From an uncultured Clostridia bacterium (GTDB lineage Bacteria > Bacillota > Clostridia > Oscillospirales > Acutalibacteraceae): a stretch of DNA of 64,000 bases. Each line of letters opens with the position of its first letter. The stretch's first letter is position 1. The DNA is taken from positions 62,001-126,000 of the forward strand of contig CAJFOZ010000068.1 of assembly GCA_904397895.1 (NCBI GenBank), read 5' to 3'. The notes under the pieces were generated by a model that ran no database searches, had not been told where the DNA came from, and worked only from the letters and a program-made list of their open reading frames with translations. Below are positions 37,533-47,119 of the stretch, piece after piece. Position numbers and translations under genes: made by a program.

Positions 37533-38744
37533 ATGGATAATCAAAAGAAAGGTAGTGGCAAGGCCCGGCCGACTGGAAAATCCGGCCCTTCACAGCAAGG
37601 CAAACGTCCTCCGGGAAAGAAACGGGCGCAGGCTCGTTCGGGGACGTCGCCTCAGAGGACAAACCGTCCTGGGAAGCCTCGAGGAAGGCCGTCCGCCGCC
37701 CCCAGCGGGGGGGTAAAGAAGCCGTCGGCTAGGCCGCCTTCGTCGCCACCAAAGGCTAAGACGTCCCGCCCGTCTTCCCTGCCCAAAAAAGGGGAAGCTC
37801 CGTCCCTGGAGGATCGGACCAACCAGGCCCGCAAAATGCAGAGCCGTCAGGAGGCCCGGGATCAAAATGGACGCCGTCACAAACGCAGAAGAAAGGCATC
37901 CACCCGGTTTTATTCCATTTTGGTGGTGCTGTTTGCCGTGGCTATCGGTGTGACGCTGTGTATGACGGTGTTCTTTAACATCCAGACCATCCAGGTACAG
38001 GGGGAGACAAGGTATGAAGCGGAAGAAATTATCCGTGTGTCGGGCATTGCCAAGGGAAAGAACCTCCTGTTAGCCGATACCAAAGGAGGAGAAGAGGATC
38101 TAACGGTAAAATTGCCTTACATCGGTTCAGCCCATATTGTACGGAAGCTTCCCGCCACCGTTGTCATTGAGGTGGAGGAGACCACGCCGGCTTATGCCGT
38201 CCAAATGGAGGGCGGATGGGCGGTGGCCGACCAGACCGGAAAGACGCTGGAATACCTGCAAGGGCAGATCCCATCGGTGCCAGTGGTGGTGGGGATCTCC
38301 GTGACGGGAGCACCGCCGGGATCTCCTATGGAGTTTGAGGACGAGGAACAAAAGAAGAAGCTTACCGACTTGACAAACGCGCTCAAAGAGAATAACCTTA
38401 TAGAGAAAACAAACCAAATGGACTTTACCAATGGATCCGACATCACGGTTTTGTATGATAACCGGGTTACTTTAAAGTGTGGCGGAGCGGTGGATTTGGA
38501 CGCTAAATTGGCCATGGCCAAGGAAGCCATTGCCAGGAAGGCGCCCGACGGACAAAAAGCCACCATTGTGCTGACCAGTACCCAAGCTACGGTAAGGTTT
38601 GAGGATAATGTTTCCAGTGGAGCGAGTTCGCAATCCCCTTCGCCGGAGGAAACTGATGTTTCTTCTACAGGGGATGCCGGTATTTCCTCTGAGAAGGAAA
38701 GCAGTGGAGCGGAGGGAAGCGGCGCACCGTCGAGCACGGATTAA
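37533..38744 (+). CDS. FtsQ/DivIB-type division protein with long basic low-complexity N-terminus
   Basis: Single TM followed by POTRA/FtsQ-like 'FFNIQTIQVQGETRYEAEEIIRVSGIAKGKNLL...IVRKLPATVVIEVEE'. Confidence 0.87.
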   Translation: MDNQKKGSGKARPTGKSGPSQQGKRPPGKKRAQARSGTSPQRTNRPGKPRGRPSAAPSGGVKKPSARPPSSPPKAKTSRPSSLPKKGEAPSLEDRTNQARKMQSRQEARDQNGRRHKRRRKASTRFYSILVVLFAVAIGVTLCMTVFFNIQTIQVQGETRYEAEEIIRVSGIAKGKNLLLADTKGGEEDLTVKLPYIGSAHIVRKLPATVVIEVEETTPAYAVQMEGGWAVADQTGKTLEYLQGQIPSVPVVVGISVTGAPPGSPMEFEDEEQKKKLTDLTNALKENNLIEKTNQMDFTNGSDITVLYDNRVTLKCGGAVDLDAKLAMAKEAIARKAPDGQKATIVLTSTQATVRFEDNVSSGASSQSPSPEETDVSSTGDAGISSEKESSGAEGSGAPSSTD

Positions 38745-38759
38745 AAGGAATGAGGTTTA

Positions 38760-39515
38760 TTGCAAACAAATCCTAGGGAGGACAAGCCATTAAAAAAGCC
38801 ATTGCATAAGATGCCGATGACGTTGGCATTGATGCTGGTGTTAATGGTGGTTGGTTTTTTGGTAACGCTGCAAATCCGAAGCGTCAGTCAAAATAAGATC
38901 ACCCAAAGTGCTACTGACCATAATCGCACCGAAACCATGCAGCAGGACTTAAATGATGCGCTCCAGAAGGTGGATGATCTACAAACCCAGCTGGCCCGGG
39001 CCCGGGCTGATCTGGAGGATCTGCGAAAAGCCGTCGGCGATTCCGACGATACCGCCAAGGTGCTGGAGGAACAGCTGGAGGAGGCCGAACGTCTGGCCGG
39101 ATTAACCGAGTTATCTGGCCCCGGCATTGTAGTCACTATTGAGGACAAGTCCCAAGTCGGGGAGGATGCCGCCGAAAATCCGGAAAAATACATGGTGCAT
39201 GAGGAAGACCTGCTTCGTATGGTCAATGAACTGTTTGCCTCAAGTGCCGACGCGGTATCCATTAACGGCGAACGCATTGTGGCCACTTCAGAAATCCGCT
39301 GTGTGGGAACCACCGTCAGCATCAACAATAAGCGTTACGGCCCACCCTTTGTCATCCAGGCCATTGGTGACCCCGCTGTTTTAGAATACGCATTGACCAT
39401 GCGCGGCGGGCTTGTGGATGTGCTCTCCCCTTATATCGATATCACCGTCGAGAAGAAGGATAATGTTGTCATCCCCGCTTACCAGGGAGATACGGAATTG
39501 GCCTTGGCCAATTGA
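38760..39515 (+). CDS. DUF881 family protein
   Basis: 'LTELSGPGIVVTIEDKS...INGERIVATSEIRCVGTTVSINNKRYGPPFVIQAIGDP'; TTG start. Confidence 0.88.
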   Translation: MQTNPREDKPLKKPLHKMPMTLALMLVLMVVGFLVTLQIRSVSQNKITQSATDHNRTETMQQDLNDALQKVDDLQTQLARARADLEDLRKAVGDSDDTAKVLEEQLEEAERLAGLTELSGPGIVVTIEDKSQVGEDAAENPEKYMVHEEDLLRMVNELFASSADAVSINGERIVATSEIRCVGTTVSINNKRYGPPFVIQAIGDPAVLEYALTMRGGLVDVLSPYIDITVEKKDNVVIPAYQGDTELALAN

Positions 39516-39531
39516 CAGGAGGATGGAGTAC

Positions 39532-39894
39532 ATGACGGTTATATTATTGATGGTAGGGCTTGGCGCCGGCGTGATTTTGGGCCTTATTTTCCCGGGATTT
39601 ATCCCAGCCCAGTTCACCACCTATGTGGCGGTTGGCTTGCTTGCCGGAGTGGATACTTTATTGGGCGGTTTAAGCGCCTATACAAAAGGCCAGTTCCGGT
39701 GGAATATCTTTTTAAGTGGGTTTATTTTTAACACAATTCTAGCTGTTTTGCTCACTTGGTTCGGCAATTTGCTGAGTTTGGACCTGTATTTGGCAGCAGT
39801 TGTGGTGTTTGGAACAAGAATTTTTCATAACTTGGCCGAGTTGAGAAGAATGTTATTGCATTCTTCACAAAAAAATGATAAATTAGATGTATAA
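39532..39894 (+). CDS. sbp: Small basic protein (Sbp, DUF1290)
   Basis: 'PAQFTTYVAVGLLAGVDTLLGGLSAYTKGQFRWNIFLSGFIFNTILAVLLTWFG'; AGGAGG RBS, ORF-track start at 39412 over-extended. Confidence 0.88.
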   Translation: MTVILLMVGLGAGVILGLIFPGFIPAQFTTYVAVGLLAGVDTLLGGLSAYTKGQFRWNIFLSGFIFNTILAVLLTWFGNLLSLDLYLAAVVVFGTRIFHNLAELRRMLLHSSQKNDKLDV

Positions 39895-39943
39895 CAGTCT
39901 GTAAGGACAAGATGCTGGCCATTATCGAAACGGAGGAACGATC

Positions 39944-41035
39944 ATGCCCTTTGAGTTTGCCAATGATTTAGAATTAACCCAGATCAAGGTGGTAGGTGTC
40001 GGCGGTGGCGGAGGCAACGCCGTCAACCGGATGATTACCACTGGGATGCAGGGGGTGGAGTTTATCTCCATCAATACAGACCATCAAGCCCTTTCCCGTT
40101 CGCAAGCTACCCATAAGATCCAGATCGGCACGAAATTGACCGGCGGCAAAGGCGCTGGCTCCAATCCGGAAAAAGGCCAGCGTGCAGCAGAAGAGAGCCG
40201 TGAGGAAATCGCCGATGCTTTAAAGGGCACGGATATGGTCTTTATCGCCGCAGGTATGGGCGGTGGTACCGGTACAGGCGCCGCCCCTGTTATCGCCGAG
40301 GTTGCCCGTGAGCAAGGGATCCTAACGGTAGGTATTGTGACAAAACCCTTCTCGTTTGAAGGCCGCCGCCGCATGCAGCAGGCCGAGGAAGGCATTTCGG
40401 CTTTGAGAGAACATGTGGATTCGTTGGTTGTTATCCCAAATGAGAGGTTAAAGACGGTATCGGAGCAGCGTTTCTCCCTGGCCGACGCCTTTATTATGGC
40501 CGACGATGTGTTGCGCCACGGCGTACAGAGCATCTCCGACCTGATCAAGGTACCTGGAATCATTAACCTGGACTTTGCCGATGTGACCGCTGTCATGAAG
40601 GATGCCGGCTACGCCCATATGGGCCTGGGCGAGGCTGTGGGCAAGGACAAGGCCGAACAAGCTGCTCAGATGGCGGTATCTAGCCCGCTGCTTGAGACTT
40701 CCATCAACGGCGCCAAGGGCGTTATTATCAACATCACATCGTCGCCGGACATCGATCTGGGCGACGTCGACCGCGCCTCTTCCATGATCGCCAAAGCTGC
40801 TCATCCCGATGCCAACATCATCTTCGGTGTGGCCTTTGACGACAGTATGGAGGATTCCATGCGCATCACCGTCATCGCCACCGGATTTGATACACCTCCT
40901 TCCATGGATTCCAATCCTGCCCCTGTGGCCAAGGCTGAGCCTGCACCCAAGGCCGAGCCCCAGAAAAAAGAGGTTTCCGCGGAAGATGAAGGGTTCTTCG
41001 ATATTATGGCTCTGTTTGATAAGCGCAGAGATTAA
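39944..41035 (+). CDS. ftsZ: Cell division protein FtsZ
   Basis: '[14 protein letters not shown]', '[18 protein letters not shown]'. Confidence 0.97.
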   Translation: MPFEFANDLELTQIKVVGVGGGGGNAVNRMITTGMQGVEFISINTDHQALSRSQATHKIQIGTKLTGGKGAGSNPEKGQRAAEESREEIADALKGTDMVFIAAGMGGGTGTGAAPVIAEVAREQGILTVGIVTKPFSFEGRRRMQQAEEGISALREHVDSLVVIPNERLKTVSEQRFSLADAFIMADDVLRHGVQSISDLIKVPGIINLDFADVTAVMKDAGYAHMGLGEAVGKDKAEQAAQMAVSSPLLETSINGAKGVIINITSSPDIDLGDVDRASSMIAKAAHPDANIIFGVAFDDSMEDSMRITVIATGFDTPPSMDSNPAPVAKAEPAPKAEPQKKEVSAEDEGFFDIMALFDKRRD

Positions 41036-41052
41036 TTGTTGAGATGAAATAC

Positions 41053-41093
41053 AAAAGCCGCTTGCTGGTTGGATACGAGCAAGCGGCTTTTTG
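41053..41093. terminator. Intrinsic terminator after ftsZ
   Basis: aaaagccgcttgct...agcaagcggcttttt. Confidence 0.85.
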
Positions 41094-41120
41094 TATGTAC
41101 TTTAAGTTTTCAAAAGGATG

Positions 41121-41768
41121 TTATTTCAATAGACGGAGCAAAATAGGAGTTATCTCTGGGACGGACTGGACGGTATAATCGGCCTTTTTAGCTTCTGATG
41201 GGTTAAAACCATAGAGGCATCCCACCGAAGGGATATGGTTGGCACGGGCGGCTTCGATGTCAAAGATGCGGTCCCCCACCATCACGGCTTGGGACGGCGT
41301 GAGCCGCTGGAGTAAAAGCTTTAAGGTGGCGCATTTGTCCAGGCCGTCCACCAAATGCTGGATGTGGTCGATGCGTTCCATAAGGCCTAGGGCCTTTAAA
41401 ACGGCGGTGATATATCGCATGGACGCATTGGAACACACCGCTGTTTGAATACCTGCCCGATGTAGATCATCCAGCATCTGAGGGACGCCGTCGTAATGCC
41501 GGCCCAAGGTCTTCATAGCGGCGTCTTCCAGCTGGGATACCCGGCGGATATATTGCCGCTGGGCCTCGGGATCCCGCCCTGGAAGCATGGTATCCCTACA
41601 GTCTTCCCACCGCATGCCGTAGGTGGATAGGATAAATTCCCGCGTTTGGACTTCTTTTGGCGCATCGAATTCCTTTAACGCTTGCAGGTGAGCAGGTACA
41701 GAAAAAAGATCGGTGCGGTTTAAGGTGCCGTCCAGATCAAAGACGGCCAACGGCTGATGTATCGTCAT
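41121..41768 (-). CDS. HAD-family phosphatase (Gph-like)
   Basis: 'AVFDLDGTLNRTDL', 'MVGDRIFDIEAARANHIPSVGCLYGF'. Confidence 0.88.
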   Translation of the reverse strand: MTIHQPLAVFDLDGTLNRTDLFSVPAHLQALKEFDAPKEVQTREFILSTYGMRWEDCRDTMLPGRDPEAQRQYIRRVSQLEDAAMKTLGRHYDGVPQMLDDLHRAGIQTAVCSNASMRYITAVLKALGLMERIDHIQHLVDGLDKCATLKLLLQRLTPSQAVMVGDRIFDIEAARANHIPSVGCLYGFNPSEAKKADYTVQSVPEITPILLRLLK

Positions 41769-41789
41769 AAAAAATTCCTCCGCAGCGCA

Positions 41790-41830
41790 AAAGCCCCAGC
41801 AGCACAAAAAGCTGCTAGGGCTTATTTTTC
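41790..41830 (-). terminator. Intrinsic terminator of the nifS-nifU unit
   Basis: Minus strand aagccctagcagc...gctgctggggctttt. Confidence 0.6.
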
Positions 41831-41835
41831 ATTTC

Positions 41836-42264
41836 TTAGTGCAGGTGGCAGGCGTCGCAGTCCTCAATCACGCCTACGATGGGGGTGGGATCGATGCCTT
41901 TGCGGGTGTAGTAATCCGAAATGGCCGATTTAATGGCCTGTTCGGCCAACACTGAGCAGTGCACCTTCACAGGGGGAAGGCCGTCCAGAGCCTCCATCAC
42001 GGCCTTGTTGGTGAGCTTGAGAGCCTCCTGGATGGTTTTCCCCTTGACCAGTTCAGTGGCCATAGAGCTGGTGGCGATGGCTGCACCGCAGCCGAAGGTC
42101 TTGAATTTTACATCGGTGATGACGTCATCCTCCACCTTGATGTACATCTTCATAATATCGCCGCACTGGGGATTTCCCACTTCGCCGACGCCGTCGGCAT
42201 CGGCGATCTCGCCTACGTTGCGGGGATTGGAAAAATGGTCCATAACCTTTTCACTGTATGCCAT
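41836..42264 (-). CDS. nifU: Fe-S cluster scaffold NifU/IscU-like
   Basis: 'MAYSEKVMDHFSNPRNVGEI...GNPQCGDIMKMYI...FGCGAAIATSSM...VHCSVLAEQAI'. Confidence 0.94.
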   Translation of the reverse strand: MAYSEKVMDHFSNPRNVGEIADADGVGEVGNPQCGDIMKMYIKVEDDVITDVKFKTFGCGAAIATSSMATELVKGKTIQEALKLTNKAVMEALDGLPPVKVHCSVLAEQAIKSAISDYYTRKGIDPTPIVGVIEDCDACHLH

Positions 42265-42299
42265 GATGATAACCTCCTAATATCAGATATTAAAAACCG

Positions 42300-43481
42300 T
42301 TAAGAATTGTTTTTCACAATGCGTTCCCACAGAGGGGACATAGCCCGCAGCCGCTCCACAATGGGGGGGAGGGCTTCCAGAATGGCGTCCACATCCTCTT
42401 CCGTATTAACGTCGCTGAGGCTGATGCGCAAAGAGCCATGGGCGATCTCATGGGGAAGGCCGATGGCCAATAGTACGTGGCTGGGATCCAAAGAACCCGA
42501 GGTGCAGGCCGACCCGGACGAGGCGGCGATGCCCTTTGCATCCAGCATCAGGAGGAGGGATTCCCCCTCGATGCCTTCAAAGCAGAAATTGGCGTTGCCA
42601 GCCAAACGATGCTGGCGGTCGCCGTTTAAGCGGGAACGGGGAATTTGCAGTACGCCGTCGATCAAACGGTCCCGCATGGCTTGGATGCGTGCAGTGCGGC
42701 CGGGGATATCGGCGGTTGCCTCCTGGATGGCGGCGCCTAACCCTACAATACCCGGGACATTTTCGGTACCAGCTCGGCGGTTAAACTCCTGGGCGCCGCC
42801 GTCGATGAGGTTGGGGAAGCGCAGCCCACGGCGGCAGTACAAGGCTCCCACGCCTTTGGGCCCGTGGAATTTATGGCCCGAAAGGGATAAAAGATCGATG
42901 TTCTGTTCCTTGACGTTGATATCCACCATGCCGATGGCTTGGACAGCGTCGGTGTGGAACAAGACGCCCTTGTCACGGCAGATGGCGCCGATCTCCGGGA
43001 TGGGCTGGATGGTGCCGATCTCATTGTTGGCGTACATGATGCTGACCAGGGCGGTGTCGGGACGGATGGCATTTGCCACGTCCTCGGGCTTTACAATGCC
43101 GTTTTCATACACAGGCAGCAGCGTCACTTCAAAGCCTTCCTTTTGGAGGGATTCCATGGTATGCAGCACGGCGTGATGCTCAAAGGCACTGGTAATCAGA
43201 TGCTTCTTGCCTTTGGCAGCCAGGGAATGGGCGATGCCTTTGATGGCCCAGTTGTCGGCCTCGGAACCGCCCGACGTAAAGAAAATTTCAGAAGAAAGGG
43301 CGCCAATGGCGTCGGCCACCTGCTGCCGGGCACGGTCTACCCCTTCCCGGGCCTCCTGCCCGACATTATATAAACTGGAGGGATTGCCATAAAGCTCGGT
43401 GAAATAGGGGAGCATTGCCTTGACCACCGATGGGGCAGTACTGGTGGTAGCGGCGTTGTCTGCATAAACGATGCGGGTCAT
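42300..43481 (-). CDS. nifS: Cysteine desulfurase NifS
   Basis: '[12 protein letters not shown]', '[17 protein letters not shown]', '[18 protein letters not shown]'. Confidence 0.95.
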   Translation of the reverse strand: MTRIVYADNAATTSTAPSVVKAMLPYFTELYGNPSSLYNVGQEAREGVDRARQQVADAIGALSSEIFFTSGGSEADNWAIKGIAHSLAAKGKKHLITSAFEHHAVLHTMESLQKEGFEVTLLPVYENGIVKPEDVANAIRPDTALVSIMYANNEIGTIQPIPEIGAICRDKGVLFHTDAVQAIGMVDINVKEQNIDLLSLSGHKFHGPKGVGALYCRRGLRFPNLIDGGAQEFNRRAGTENVPGIVGLGAAIQEATADIPGRTARIQAMRDRLIDGVLQIPRSRLNGDRQHRLAGNANFCFEGIEGESLLLMLDAKGIAASSGSACTSGSLDPSHVLLAIGLPHEIAHGSLRISLSDVNTEEDVDAILEALPPIVERLRAMSPLWERIVKNNS

Positions 43482-43647
43482 AATTCTTCACCTCAAATTT
43501 TAGGAAGTTTAGGTGGGGGAAGACAATCGGATATCGTCCAACCTACCTACTAGGTTTGTATTCCTTGTGTTTAATATTATACCAAAACAGTAGGATATTC
43601 AAGCGTTACACAAACAAAAAGAAAAAATTATCGTTTTGACTAGAAAA

Positions 43648-44082
43648 TTACACGTTTTTAGAAGCCATTACAGCCAATTGATCACATCGTTCGTTTTCTG
43701 GATGGTTGGCATGTCCCTTGACCCACACCAGTTCCACTTGATGCTTGTCCAGAAGCGCCAGAAGCTGTTCCCACAAATCGGGGTTGAGGGCGGGTTTGCC
43801 GTCGCCTTTTTTCCATCCACGGGCCTTCCAGCCCTTGGCCCATCCTTTGGTGACGGCGTCGATGAGATATTTGGAGTCGCTGTAAAGGGTGACGTCACAA
43901 GGTTCCTTGAGGGCCGATAGGGCCACAATGGCAGCCGTCAGCTCCATACGGTTGTTGGTGGTGTGTTTCTCCCCGCCGGAGAGCTCCCGTTCTACCCCTT
44001 TGAACCGCAAAATAGCGCCGTATCCGCCGGGGCCGGGATTCCCGGAACAAGCGCCGTCTGTAAAAATATCCACATGTTTCAT
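43648..44082 (-). CDS. rnhA: Ribonuclease HI
   Basis: '[25 protein letters not shown]', '[15 protein letters not shown]', '[17 protein letters not shown]'. Confidence 0.95.
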   Translation of the reverse strand: MKHVDIFTDGACSGNPGPGGYGAILRFKGVERELSGGEKHTTNNRMELTAAIVALSALKEPCDVTLYSDSKYLIDAVTKGWAKGWKARGWKKGDGKPALNPDLWEQLLALLDKHQVELVWVKGHANHPENERCDQLAVMASKNV

Positions 44083-44264
44083 CCAGTAAAAGACGCTCCT
44101 CTCCATCATTGTGCGCACAAAACAGCAAAATAACAGTTTTTATTATACACAAGAACCAAACGCTTCACAAGACGCATCCTTGAACTCTTTTCCATGGGCC
44201 GGTATGATGGCGGCCTGGGTGGAAATAATAAGGGAAAATAATTGCCGAAAGGATGTGCGCATAG

Positions 44265-46622
44265 ATGAAAGCAGTGATTATGGCAGGAGGAGAGGGAAGC
44301 CGGTTGCGTCCCCTGACGTGCGACACCCCAAAACCGATGACCCGATTGTGCGGACGTCCTGTCCTGGCCTATATCTTGGATCTGCTGGCACGCCATGGAT
44401 TTGACGAGGCGGCCGTTACGTTGCGGTATTTGCCCGACGCCGTCACCGATTGGCTGGAGGAAGGCGTCTGGCACTTTAAGAAACGGGAGATTAAGCTACA
44501 CTTTGTAGAGGAGGATCGTCCCTTGGGCACAGCGGGAGGGGTCAAGCACGCCGCCGACTGGTATGACGACAGCTTCCTGGTCATCAGCGGCGACGCCTTG
44601 ACCGATTTTGACCTGTCCGCCGCCATGAAGTTCCACAAGGAGAAGAGGGCGGCGGCCACCCTGCTGGTTAAGGAGGTCAAGGATCCCAGGGAATATGGCC
44701 TTGTAAACTTCGATGAGGAAAACCGCATCACCGGGTTTTTAGAGAAGCCGGGATGGTCCCAAGCCAGCACCAATACCGCCAACACTGGCATCTATATCTT
44801 GGATCCCAGTGTACTGACCCTTATTCCCGAAGGGCAAACCTATGACTTTGGCAAACAGCTTTTCCCTTTGATGCTCCAAAAAGGATTGCCGCTTTTTGCC
44901 TTCCCCTGCGATGGGTACTGGTGCGATATTGGGGACCTGGACACCTATCTTTCTTGTCAGCAGGATATACTCATGGGGAAGGTATCCTGTACCTTGCCGC
45001 CCCAGGCAGAGGATGGGATCTATTGTTCAGGAAGCATGCCCCAGGGCAATTATCAGTTGGTACCTCCGGTCTACATTGGAGAAGGGGTAACCATCGGCTC
45101 CGGCGCCATGGTGGGGTCCGGATCGGTATTGGACGACCATTGCAATGTGGGCAAAGGGGCCAGCATCAAATCGTCGGTCATGCTGCCGGGGGCCTATGTA
45201 GGGGATCGGGCCTCCTTATGCGGGGCACTTTTGGGCCCGGCTGCGTCGGTCAAACGGGCGGGATCCATGTTTGAGGGATCGGCCGCCGGCGCGGGAAGCG
45301 TAGTAGGGGAACGGGCTACCGTGATGCCAGGCGTGCGCATCTGGCCGGGAAAACAGGTGGAGGACGGATTGGTACTCAGGGAAAACCTAAAGTTCGGATC
45401 CCTCCACATGGAATTATTCGACGATGAAGGCATCGCCGGGGAAACCGGGGTGGAGATCACGCCGGAATTCTGCGCCCGGCTGGGCACGGCCATCGGCAGC
45501 CTGGTGCCGTCCGGACGGATAGCGGTTTCCTACAGCTCTGACCAAGGAAGCAAATGCTTATGCCAGGCGCTGGTAGCGGGCATCCTATCCACAGGAGCCA
45601 ACGTGCTGGACTTCGGCATGGGGTTTGAAGCGGAACTCCGTTATCTCACCGGGTTTTATGAGGCGCAGCTGGGAATCTTTTTATCCGGCGGGCTCAAGAC
45701 ACGTATTGTCGTCCTAGAGGAAAAAGGGCTTCCCCTGACCCGTGGACTGGAGAGGGATCTGGAGAGCAAGATGCAGCGTGGGGAATTCAAGCGCTGTAGT
45801 TGGGAAAACATCCAGAGCGCATCGGTACTCCAGGGCGGAAGGATCACCTATCAGAAAGAACTGATGGCTCAGGCGCCGGAGGGGCTTTCCGGCCTATCGG
45901 CCGGCGTCAAATCGGCCTGCCGTCAGGCGGGAGAGGTGCTGAAGCAGGCATTAAAACAGCTGGGCTGTGAAAAGGGCGGATTACAGTTCCACATCGGCAA
46001 TTCCGGTCGGACGGCGGCGGTATTCGGGGAAGAGGTAGGATACGTCTGGCCGGAGAAGGTGCTGGCCCTATGCTGCCTGGACGCCTTTGAACAGGGCATG
46101 GATGTGGCCCTTCCCAGCGATGCGCCCCGTATCATCAATTACTTGGCCCAGCGGTATGACCGGCAGGTGCTGCGTTATCTGGATTGCCCGGTGGAAGGAT
46201 GCGATAGGGAAGCACGTGAACTAGCCGGCAAACAGCCTTGGGTGCGGGATGGCTTGATGATGACGGTACGCCTACTCAGTCTGATGAAACGGCGCCGGTG
46301 TTCTTTGGGGGAACTTTTGGAAGAATTGCCGTCCTTTGCCGTGTCGTCCCGGTCGGTGGTGTGCCACGGCAATCCGGGGGAGGTCATGCGCAGTTTGTCG
46401 GAGGCCGAGCGGGGACGTCAACTGTCCAGCGAGGAGGGGATCCTCTTGCCGGTGGGGGATGGGCAAGTATTGGTCCGCCCCTCCATCCGGGGGAAAAGCC
46501 TGCGCCTCCAGGCCGAGGCGGATAGCTATGAAACAGCCAACGAACTATGCGGCGGTTTAGAACGTCTGCTGTTTTTGCACATGAAACAATGTGGGTTCCA
46601 GGATAATGGTAATCTACTATAA
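44265..46622 (+). CDS. Sugar nucleotidyltransferase (mannose-1-P guanylyltransferase-like) fused to degenerate phosphohexomutase-like domain
   Basis: 'MKAVIMAGGEGSRLRPLTCDTPKPMTRLCGRPVL' plus left-handed beta-helix region; C-terminal domain aligns to PMM/PGM with altered motifs. Confidence 0.88.
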   Translation: MKAVIMAGGEGSRLRPLTCDTPKPMTRLCGRPVLAYILDLLARHGFDEAAVTLRYLPDAVTDWLEEGVWHFKKREIKLHFVEEDRPLGTAGGVKHAADWYDDSFLVISGDALTDFDLSAAMKFHKEKRAAATLLVKEVKDPREYGLVNFDEENRITGFLEKPGWSQASTNTANTGIYILDPSVLTLIPEGQTYDFGKQLFPLMLQKGLPLFAFPCDGYWCDIGDLDTYLSCQQDILMGKVSCTLPPQAEDGIYCSGSMPQGNYQLVPPVYIGEGVTIGSGAMVGSGSVLDDHCNVGKGASIKSSVMLPGAYVGDRASLCGALLGPAASVKRAGSMFEGSAAGAGSVVGERATVMPGVRIWPGKQVEDGLVLRENLKFGSLHMELFDDEGIAGETGVEITPEFCARLGTAIGSLVPSGRIAVSYSSDQGSKCLCQALVAGILSTGANVLDFGMGFEAELRYLTGFYEAQLGIFLSGGLKTRIVVLEEKGLPLTRGLERDLESKMQRGEFKRCSWENIQSASVLQGGRITYQKELMAQAPEGLSGLSAGVKSACRQAGEVLKQALKQLGCEKGGLQFHIGNSGRTAAVFGEEVGYVWPEKVLALCCLDAFEQGMDVALPSDAPRIINYLAQRYDRQVLRYLDCPVEGCDREARELAGKQPWVRDGLMMTVRLLSLMKRRRCSLGELLEELPSFAVSSRSVVCHGNPGEVMRSLSEAERGRQLSSEEGILLPVGDGQVLVRPSIRGKSLRLQAEADSYETANELCGGLERLLFLHMKQCGFQDNGNLL

Positions 46623-46766
46623 TTTAGATCATATTATAGAATAAAAATCAGATGAGTTAAACAAAGATGATGGATGCGTCGCCAAAGGGAAGGAAGAAAA
46701 ATCGTAGTTTATGCCGAGATTTAGGAGATAAAAGGGTACGGTGCGTTACGCTCAAATTTCAAGCAC

Positions 46767-46795
46767 TTGACAGGATTTGAGCGAGAGGTTACAAT
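46767..46795 (+). promoter_or_regulatory. Promoter of the RNase J transcript
   Basis: TTGACA-17 nt-TACAAT. Confidence 0.7.
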
Positions 46796-46801
46796 AATCG
46801 T

Positions 46802-47119
46802 ATTGTACGTGTCCGGTTGAAGTTATCTCAAAGTGTGATTTCGGCATCCGCCTGCTGAGGGCAGGAAGCGAGCGCCTGAGGGCGGCTCTTCTTCCTTTCT
46901 TTGATTTGGCGACGGTTGATGGCCGGTTTAAACAGGTGTCCAGCGGAACGGATTGTAGCTGCGCCCCTGTACTTCTCACTTTGGATATGTGTGAAAGAGA
47001 ACGGATAATTCAATAGTATTTGGAGAAAGCGCCTCGGCCTAGCTCTCGTTTTTTTGAGAAACGCAGGTGAGAGGCTAGGGAAAGTGCGGCTTTCTTGAGA
47101 CATTTGGAGGTTAGTATTT
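46802..47119 (+). promoter_or_regulatory. ~320-nt structured 5' leader of RNase J gene
   Basis: Hairpins at 46863-46896 and 47038-47079; no supported ORF on the plus strand. Confidence 0.5.
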
